NCBI GenBank assembly: GCA_016218765.1
Contig: JACRCZ010000068.1
Coordinates: 1-64,000, forward strand
Length of the DNA: 64,000 nt
Source of the DNA: Deltaproteobacteria bacterium
GTDB taxonomy: Bacteria > Myxococcota_A > Polyangia > DRWM01 > JAAZOP01
Direction: 5' to 3'
The translations under genes and the position numbers were made by a program. The notes under the pieces are model-generated. The model did not search any database and was not told the origin of the DNA. It saw nothing but the letters and a program-made list of their open reading frames with translations. The stretch's first letter is position 1; the number at the start of each line of letters is the position of its first letter. Below are positions 58,139 through 64,000 of the stretch, piece by piece.

Positions 58139-59770
58139 CTAGAACGGCGGCTCCTCGGAGACCGTGGGAATCGTGTTGCGTCCGCCATCGCGCGGCGGGG
58201 GCGGGTTGTCCTCCGCGCGGCGCATGCGGACCGTGAGCTCGCGATCCTCGAGCAACGCGATGGTCTCGCGCCAGGTGGCCCACCCGCGCGCTTCGACGAC
58301 GACTTCGACTTCGTCCCCGGCGGCGACGAGGCCGGTGGGCGGATCGCCTTCCAGCTCGACGTCCCCGGCGCGGACCTTGGCGTTGCGCGGCGCACCCTTC
58401 ACGACGAGGATGACCTGGGGCGGCGCCGCGTCCGCGGGTTCGGGCGGGGCGTCGGCGGCGGCCAGCGAGGGCGTCTCGACGACGTCCGTCGGCGCCGCGA
58501 CCAGCGCCGCGTCGGCCTTGGCGGCGGCGTCGGCGGCCTTGGTTCCGGCATCTTCCTCCGCGGGTTCCACGGGAGCCGCGTCCGACGCCGCGGCCGTAGT
58601 GGCGTCCGGCGCCGCCGCTCCCTCGGGCTTGCCGTCCCCGCCGCCGCGGAACACGAAGAACAGGAGGAGCCCGAGCAGCAGGGCGCCGGCGGCCGCACCG
58701 CCCCAGAGCAGCGAGCGGCCGCGGGGCGGAGGCAGCGAGCCGGTTCCGGTGGCGCCTCCGACGGTGGGGGTGGCATCCGCGACGATGGCCCGGCCGCGCG
58801 ACGACCCGCCCTGCGAATGTTCCCCCAGGCTGACGATGCCCGGATGCGAGCTGGACCAGTCGGTGCGCGACGGGCTGTCGCCCAGAAGCGCGCTTTCGAC
58901 CTCGAGCAGGTCCTCCTGCATCGTCTCGACCGTGGCGTAGCGCTCGGTGACCCGGGCGCGCATCGCCTTGATCGTGATGCGGTCGAGCGCCACGGGGAGG
59001 TCGGGGGACAGGGTGCTCGGCGCCGGATACTCCGCTTCGGCACGCGCGTCGCGCAACCGTTCGACCCACAGCATGTGGCTGTCGGATTCCTTGTACGGGA
59101 AGGCGCCGGTCAACATGCGGAACAGGAGGATGCCGCAGCCGAAGATGTCGCAGCGTCCGTCGATCGGCTGCCCGGTCAGCGCTTCCGGCGCGACGTACGC
59201 GGGCTTGCCCATGAGCGTTCCCTGCTGCGTCAGCTCGGACTGCCCCTCCGACACCTCGACGGAACGCGCCAGGCCGAAGTCGAGGATCTTGACGTGGAAG
59301 CGGCCGCGCTGTCGCGGCATGAGGAAGACGTTGGAGGGCCCGAGGTCACGGTGGACGACGCCGACCTGGTGTGCGGCGGCCAACCCGTCGAGGAGCTGGA
59401 GCATGACGCGGGTGGCGACGAGCGGCCCGAGCACCTTGTCCCGCGCCAGGACCTTGTCCAGGCCTTCGCCCTCCAGGTACTCCATGATGACGTAGGGGCG
59501 CTCGTCGCTCATGGTGTCCTTGGGAATCGACCAGGCGTAGACGTTGACCACGTTCGGATGGCGGATGGAGCGCAGCGCGGTGACCTCGCGCTCGAATCGC
59601 GTGAGATACGCCGGGTCGTCCATGCAATCCTGGCGCAGGAACTTGACGGCGAACGGCTCGCCCGTGGAGGCCTTCTCGGCGAGGAACACCGAGCCCATGC
59701 CGCCGCGCCCGAGGGCGCGGACCATCCGGTAGCCGGGAACCTGGATCGCTCCGGCCACGAACCACCCCAT
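58139..59770 (-). CDS. Transmembrane Ser/Thr protein kinase with PEGA-like extracytoplasmic domain
   Basis: 543 residues. Kinase domain about 12-275: GRGGMGSVFLAEK, AVKFLRQD (Lys43), HRDLGPSNVFL (140-150, Gly where HRDLKPxN kinases have Lys), ILDFGLAR, AYVAPEALTG and CDIFGCGILLFRML. A Ser/Gly juxtamembrane stretch, one helix (SLLWGGAAAGALLLGLLLFFVF) and an Ala/Asp-rich linker lead to a C-terminal PEGA-like domain (VILVVKGAPRNAKVRAGDVELEGDPP). Small residues at the Lys position of the catalytic loop are frequent in Myxococcota kinases, so activity is still possible. The start is uncertain; 59770 and 59791 are ATGs. Confidence 0.92.
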   Translation of the reverse strand: MGWFVAGAIQVPGYRMVRALGRGGMGSVFLAEKASTGEPFAVKFLRQDCMDDPAYLTRFEREVTALRSIRHPNVVNVYAWSIPKDTMSDERPYVIMEYLEGEGLDKVLARDKVLGPLVATRVMLQLLDGLAAAHQVGVVHRDLGPSNVFLMPRQRGRFHVKILDFGLARSVEVSEGQSELTQQGTLMGKPAYVAPEALTGQPIDGRCDIFGCGILLFRMLTGAFPYKESDSHMLWVERLRDARAEAEYPAPSTLSPDLPVALDRITIKAMRARVTERYATVETMQEDLLEVESALLGDSPSRTDWSSSHPGIVSLGEHSQGGSSRGRAIVADATPTVGGATGTGSLPPPRGRSLLWGGAAAGALLLGLLLFFVFRGGGDGKPEGAAAPDATTAAASDAAPVEPAEEDAGTKAADAAAKADAALVAAPTDVVETPSLAAADAPPEPADAAPPQVILVVKGAPRNAKVRAGDVELEGDPPTGLVAAGDEVEVVVEARGWATWRETIALLEDRELTVRMRRAEDNPPPPRDGGRNTIPTVSEEPPF

Positions 59771-59904
59771 CGTCGGCCCGATTCCCCACATGCTCCGCGC
59801 GGGAACCGCCGACAGCAATACGCAGACAGGGTATCAGCGCCGGGATGCGGAGGTCAACGCAAGTCGTTTCACGGGCGGAAGCCACTCCGGACTATGGGTC
59901 CGAC

Positions 59905-62202
59905 TCAGGGTGACCACGCACTTCCGCAACGGTGGAGGATGATGCCGCTGCGGTCGTTGGCGACGACGAAGACGTTGTTGGCCGAGGTGCCCCAGACGTC
60001 GGTGAGGTCGGCCAGGGCGTCGACGACGACGGGGGTCCAGTCGGTGCCGTCCCAGTGGAGGAGGGTGCTGGACTCGCCGGCGGCGAAGACGTTGTCGGCG
60101 GAGGCGCCCCAGACGGCGTTGAGCCGGAAGCCGTACCAGGGATCGGAGCCCGTGGTCATGGACAGCCAGCCCGTGCCGTCCCAATGGACGATGATGCCGT
60201 TGTCGCCGACGGCGAAGGCGTCGCCCGAGACATCGACCCACACGCTGCGGAGGGTCTCGGTGGTTCCGGAGTCGATTTCGGCCAGGCCGTCGGCGCCGGC
60301 GCGCAGGAGGATGGTGCCATCGGAGCCGACGGCCATGATGTCGTCGGCGTTGGTGCCGGCGACGTCGAGCAGGTCGACGTCGGGCAGATCGGGTGGGAGA
60401 AGGGGCGTCCAGCTTCCGAAGGTGCCGTGGAAGGCGCGGGGCAGTCCATCGGTGATGGTCTCGTCCTGGCCGCCGACGATGAAGATCTCGTCGCCCGGGA
60501 CGCCCCAGACGCCGAACAGATCGATGTCGATGAACAGGCCGACGGGCGAGGTGGTCCAGGACGCGCCGTCCCAGCGCCGGATGTTCTGGTCGCCGCCGAC
60601 GAGGTACACGTCGTCGCGAGCGGCGGCCCAGACGTCTTCGGCCTTGAACCCTTCCTGCCAGCTTGCGAGCGTCCAGCGTGTCCCGTCGTAGCGCAAGAGC
60701 GCCGTGCTCGGCCGGCCGTCGGGGCTGGCGGTCGCGCCGGCGACGAACACGTCCTGGCCCGAGACGCCCCAGACCGCGCGGAGGCTGGCGGTGACGGCGC
60801 CTTCCATGGGGCGCCAGGAGGTGCCGTCGTAGTGGACGATTCCGCCGTCGTGGAGCGAGCCGTAGACGTCGTTCGCGGCGGTGCCGGAGAGGGCGAGGTA
60901 GCCCTTGCGATCGACGGAGGGGGCGGTGCGATCCTCGGTCCAGGTGGTGCCGTCGTAGTGGAGGAGGATGCCGCCGTTCCAGCCGCCGCCGGCCCAGATG
61001 TCGTTCGTGGAGCTGCCCCACAGCGAGTACAGGGTCTCGCTGGTCGTCAGCGTTTCGACGGTCCAGGTGGCGGTGGTTCGTTCCCAGGACGCGAGGAAGC
61101 CGTCGGTGCCTGCGACCCACAGGTGGTCGGCGTCGACGACCCAGGCGGTTTCGATCTCGCTGGTGACGGAGGCGTCGGAGATGCGGGTCCAGGAGGTGCC
61201 GTCGAAGTGGAGCACGGTGCCGCCGGTGCCGACGGCGAAGACGTCGTCGGTGGTGGCGAGGATGCGGTAGAGGTGGCGCGTGGTTCCCGTGGCGCTGGGC
61301 AGCCAGGAGGCGCCGTCCCAGTGGATCACGGTGCCGTTGGCGCCGCTGGCCCAGACGTCGTTCTCGTCGACGATCGAGACGCCGAAGAGCGGCTGCGAGG
61401 TGCCGCTGGAGTCGTCGTAGGTCCAGCTCGCGCCGCGGCGCCAGACGACGCTGCCGTTGGAGCCCACGGCGACGGCGAAGTCCTCGCGCAGCGCGTCGAC
61501 CCAGCGCAGGTTGTAGGCACCGGGCGGTACTTCGCGCGTCCAGCGCGCGCCGTCCCAGTGGAGGATGACGCCGCCCGAGCCGACGGCGAAGGCGTGGCCG
61601 TCGGGCGCGGCGGCGATGGAGAACAGCGATTCGGGTCCCGGGGCCAGGGGGTGTTCGACGGCCCACCCGTCCCGGCACGCGCAGCCCTCGTCGGTCGAGC
61701 CGTCCCGCGTGTCGTCGCAGCCGTTGCACGCCTCGGCGGTCGAGGCGCAGGCGGCTCGCGAGGGGGCCTCGCAGGTGGCGGAGCATTCCGCGACGCCGGT
61801 CACGCCGCAGGGGGTGGTGCAGGCGACGTCGCTTCCCGCGGCGCACGGGTACCCCTCGTCGGTTTCCCCGTCGCAGTCGTCGTCGGCGCCGTTGCAGTTC
61901 TCCGAGGGTGGGTCGCATTCCAGCGAGGTGCAGGCGACGCAGCGTTCGGTGCCGGTCGAGCCGCAGCCCGGGTCGCAGGCTCCCGGGGCGATCGCGGTAT
62001 CGCATGCCTCGCCCGGATCGACCGTTCCGTTGCCGCAGGTCGGCGGGACGTCGGTCTCGCCGCCATCATCGCCGCCGGTGGTGTCGGCGTCGGCCGCGTC
62101 GCCGGCGTCCTCTTCGGGGAGCTCGAAGGGATAGAGCAGGCTGCAGCCCGCGAGCAGGGCGGCGGCGGAAAGGAGCGGCAGGAACCTCCGACCGGTCAGC
62201 AT
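59905..62202 (-). CDS. Surface lipoprotein with metal-binding Cys-rich region and HWDG beta-propeller repeats
   Basis: 765 residues. Lipobox LSAAALLAGC (Cys20), an acidic linker, a Cys-rich region (about 55-175) with a Myxococcus-type CGNGTVDPGEACD unit and the MopE-like putative metal-binding CNGADDDCDGETDEG. About fifteen repeats of roughly 40 residues follow, with the pattern [VI]W[GA]xSxxDVF[AV]VGxxGT[VI][LI]HxDGxxW, for example VFAVGTGGTVLHFDGTSW. These should build one or two beta-propellers. Such proteins are typical of Myxococcota outer surfaces; function unknown. Confidence 0.87.
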   Translation of the reverse strand: MLTGRRFLPLLSAAALLAGCSLLYPFELPEEDAGDAADADTTGGDDGGETDVPPTCGNGTVDPGEACDTAIAPGACDPGCGSTGTERCVACTSLECDPPSENCNGADDDCDGETDEGYPCAAGSDVACTTPCGVTGVAECSATCEAPSRAACASTAEACNGCDDTRDGSTDEGCACRDGWAVEHPLAPGPESLFSIAAAPDGHAFAVGSGGVILHWDGARWTREVPPGAYNLRWVDALREDFAVAVGSNGSVVWRRGASWTYDDSSGTSQPLFGVSIVDENDVWASGANGTVIHWDGASWLPSATGTTRHLYRILATTDDVFAVGTGGTVLHFDGTSWTRISDASVTSEIETAWVVDADHLWVAGTDGFLASWERTTATWTVETLTTSETLYSLWGSSTNDIWAGGGWNGGILLHYDGTTWTEDRTAPSVDRKGYLALSGTAANDVYGSLHDGGIVHYDGTSWRPMEGAVTASLRAVWGVSGQDVFVAGATASPDGRPSTALLRYDGTRWTLASWQEGFKAEDVWAAARDDVYLVGGDQNIRRWDGASWTTSPVGLFIDIDLFGVWGVPGDEIFIVGGQDETITDGLPRAFHGTFGSWTPLLPPDLPDVDLLDVAGTNADDIMAVGSDGTILLRAGADGLAEIDSGTTETLRSVWVDVSGDAFAVGDNGIIVHWDGTGWLSMTTGSDPWYGFRLNAVWGASADNVFAAGESSTLLHWDGTDWTPVVVDALADLTDVWGTSANNVFVVANDRSGIILHRCGSAWSP

Positions 62203-62275
62203 CCATCACCCCCGAGCGGCGCCAGGGTAGAGGGACCGCCGCCCGGCGTCAACATCGCCGCCGCCTTCGGGCGAG

Positions 62276-62322
62276 TCGGCTTCCCGCTCTTCCCGCTCTG
62301 TCCGCACTCCCGGCACTCCCTT
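62276..62322. repeat. Degenerate decamer run
   Basis: TTCCCGCTCTTCCCGCTCTG followed by TCCGCACTCCCGGCACTCCC between two lipoprotein genes, apparently a decayed member of the GGGAAGTGCG family. Confidence 0.6.
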
Positions 62323-62323
62323 C

Positions 62324-64000
62324 TCACGGCGGGGACATCTGCGAGTCGAAGCAGACCCGCGTCCCCGGGGTGGACGGGCTGGCGATGCACTCGTAGTGGC
62401 CGCAGCGCGAGTACACGGGGTCGTATTCGTTCCAGCGGCAGTCGGAGTCGGAGTCGCAGGACTTCTGGCAGCTCTTGGTCTCGAGCGTGACGCCGCTGGA
62501 GGTGATGGTCTGCTGCACGAGCACGCTGCCGGCGGGGCACGGTCCGACGAAGGCGGAGTAGTTGCCGACGGAGGACGGGATGCCGGCGAAGGCGCAGAGC
62601 AGGCTCGGGCTGCAGCGGTGCGCCCAGGCCGTGCAGAAGCCCCGGGCGAAGTACAGGGCGCCGCCGCCGAGCGAGCCGCTGCGGGTGCAGCCGACGAGCG
62701 ACCCTGTGGGGGCGACGACGCCGGAGCAGCCGCTGATGGTCCCCGCGGTGGGGTTGCCGATGCGGCAGCTCGAGCCGGAGCAGGTGCACGGGGCGCCGAC
62801 GCCGTAGTCGTTGATGGTGCAGGACGTGGTGCAGTCGTCGTAGCTGTCGGTGTCCCCGTCGTCGCACTGCTCGCCGTTCGCGGCCTCGAAGGTGCCGTTG
62901 CCGCAGGTGTCCTGGCGGATGGAGCAGTCGCGGACGCAGGCGCCCGCGGGCGGGGACTGGCAGGCCTCGGTGAGTGCGTTGCCGTCGTCGCAGTATTCGC
63001 CGCCGCCGGTATCGCGGTAGCCGTCGCCGCAGGCGGTGAGGTCGCACAGGCCGGTGAGGCAGATGTCGCGGGTGGTCGCGCTGCCGTCGGCGTCGCACGG
63101 GGTCCCCGCGGGGAGCGGGTCCGCGAAGCAGACGTCGCCCGTCTCGTTGCACACGCCGGCGTTGCACTGGTCGGCGAAGGCCGAGCAGTCGCGGCCCGGG
63201 CCGGTGCACAGGCCGCCGGCGCAGGCGTCGGGCGTGGTGCACCACAGCGAGTCGTTGCAGGCCGCGCCCTCGGCCTGCGGGATGCCGTAGCAGCGGTCGC
63301 CCGGCTCGTCGCAGGCCCCGGTGGCGCAGGTGGTGGTGAAGGCGGAGCAGTCGCGGGCGGGGCCGCCGCAGGTGCCGCCGGTGCAGGTGTCGGGGTTCGT
63401 GCAGTACTGTCCGTCGCTGCAGGCGGTCCCGTTGGGCAGGGTGTTGGCGTAGCACGCGTCGCCGGCCTCGTCGCACAGCCCGGAATGGCACGCGTCGGCG
63501 AAGGCCGAGCAGTCGCGGGCGGGGCCGCCGCAGGTGCCGCCGGTGCAGGTGTCGGGGTTCGTGCAGTACTGCGTGTCGTTGCACGCGGTCCCGTTGGCCA
63601 CCGGATCCGCGTAGCACGCGTCGGTGGACTCGTTGCAGCGGCCGGTGTTGCACTGGTTGCCGAGCGCGCTGCAGTCGCGCGCCGGGCCGCCGCAGACTCC
63701 CGCGGTGCAGGTGTCGGGGTTCGTGCAGTACAGCGAGTCGTTGCACGTCGTGCCGGCGGGCAGGGGGTCGGCGTAGCACGCATCGGTCGCCTCGTTGCAG
63801 CGGCCGGTGTTGCACTGGTTCGTGAGCGAGGAGCAGTTGCGGGCCGGGCCGCCGCAGACTCCCGCGGTGCAGGTGTCGGGGTTGGTGCAGTACAGGGAGT
63901 CGTTGCAGGCGGTGCCGTTGGCCACGGGGGTGTTGGTGCAGCGGCCGGTGGTGCAGCGATCGGTGGTGCAGGGGTTGGAGTCGTTGCACTGCGCGTGGGC
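62324..64000 (-). CDS. Cys-rich tandem-repeat surface protein, 5' end beyond the window
   Basis: At least 558 residues; the frame is open to the window edge (AHAQCNDSNPCTTDRC), so the start and any signal peptide are missing. At least five units of 54 residues follow the pattern CNDSLYCTNPDTC...CGGPARDCS...QCNTGRCNE..DACYADP. Then come two Myxococcus-type cysteine-rich repeats (CGDGYRDTGGGEYCDDGN and CGNGTFEAANGEQCDDGD) and a C-terminal Cys-containing domain of about 190 residues. Probably exported and disulfide-rich. No function is known. Confidence 0.85.
   Translation of the reverse strand, partial: AHAQCNDSNPCTTDRCTTGRCTNTPVANGTACNDSLYCTNPDTCTAGVCGGPARNCSSLTNQCNTGRCNEATDACYADPLPAGTTCNDSLYCTNPDTCTAGVCGGPARDCSALGNQCNTGRCNESTDACYADPVANGTACNDTQYCTNPDTCTGGTCGGPARDCSAFADACHSGLCDEAGDACYANTLPNGTACSDGQYCTNPDTCTGGTCGGPARDCSAFTTTCATGACDEPGDRCYGIPQAEGAACNDSLWCTTPDACAGGLCTGPGRDCSAFADQCNAGVCNETGDVCFADPLPAGTPCDADGSATTRDICLTGLCDLTACGDGYRDTGGGEYCDDGNALTEACQSPPAGACVRDCSIRQDTCGNGTFEAANGEQCDDGDTDSYDDCTTSCTINDYGVGAPCTCSGSSCRIGNPTAGTISGCSGVVAPTGSLVGCTRSGSLGGGALYFARGFCTAWAHRCSPSLLCAFAGIPSSVGNYSAFVGPCPAGSVLVQQTITSSGVTLETKSCQKSCDSDSDCRWNEYDPVYSRCGHYECIASPSTPGTRVCFDSQMSPP
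63095..63960 (-). repeat. 162-base tandem repeats in coding sequence
   Basis: The motif encoding CNDSLYC recurs exactly 162 bases apart (for example near 63741 and 63903). Neighbouring units are nearly identical at the DNA level, especially the stretch encoding YCTNPDTCT and CGGPARDCS, which suggests recent expansion or gene conversion. Confidence 0.85.

Noticed and set aside
63095-63960. CRISPR or non-coding satellite
   Set aside because: The 162-base units are multiples of three, keep one open frame and encode a regular Cys pattern, so they are protein repeats.

Overview
The window is a very GC-rich (roughly 70% by eye), densely coded chromosomal segment with about 44 protein genes and no recognisable rRNA, tRNA, CRISPR array, transposase or phage gene. 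The gene content points to the Myxococcota (former Deltaproteobacteria), probably an environmental or metagenome-derived member. The indicators are a MYXO-CTERM-type sorting tail inside a subtilase, many Cys-rich and Asp/Ala-linker lipoproteins with Myxococcus-type cysteine-rich repeats, two Ser/Thr kinases, PEGA-domain proteins, a PilZ protein and a mevalonate-pathway operon. The taxon is inference; no marker gene in the window settles it.

Layout. 1-9.7 kb: DNA polymerase IV, a PQQ-propeller protein, a giant secreted subtilase fused in frame to a lamin-tail lipoprotein-like module, and divergent tryptophanyl-tRNA synthetase. 9.9-18.6 kb: a translationally coupled MmgE/PrpD plus ComA-like pair, a 1028-residue propeller lipoprotein, a CapA-like protein and a polytopic membrane protein. 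18.6-25.1 kb: a LiuC-like crotonase divergent from the isoprenoid operon fni-mvaA-mvk-polyprenyl synthase, then an orphan Dam methylase and a PilZ protein. 25.2-33.5 kb (minus strand): lipoprotein, an M16 peptidase pair, a Cys-rich lipoprotein, a TGS-uridine kinase and an L,D-transpeptidase. 33.5-38.4 kb (plus strand): glycogen phosphorylase, a DUF433/DUF5615 toxin-antitoxin pair and a HAMP-adenylate cyclase, convergent with a kinase carrying a cyclic-nucleotide-binding domain. 38.4-46.8 kb: an envelope/glycan cluster (GT22-like transferase, F5/8C-like membrane protein, spermidine-synthase-like membrane protein, YfhO-like protein). 46.8-53.7 kb (minus strand): small lipoproteins, a response regulator, and the operon Nudix-Smr-ExbB-ExbD-DUF882. 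53.8-56.7 kb (plus strand): an MBL-fold hydrolase and a Tim44/zinc-ribbon/TerB protein. 56.8-64 kb (minus strand): PEGA/TPR protein, Ser/Thr kinase, and two large Cys-rich surface lipoproteins, the last cut by the window end.

The most unusual property is not one gene but a set of at least eight families of short dispersed repeats. They sit between genes (decamer GGGAAGTGCG arrays, an ACAGATGGACAC family, a GCGCCAAGGACGCAAAG family, a 57-nt four-way-junction element) and also inside reading frames, where they supply N-terminal extensions, linkers and C-terminal tails. In at least four secreted proteins a repeat lies immediately before a signal-peptide or lipobox segment. In one case it appears to have fused two formerly separate exported proteins.
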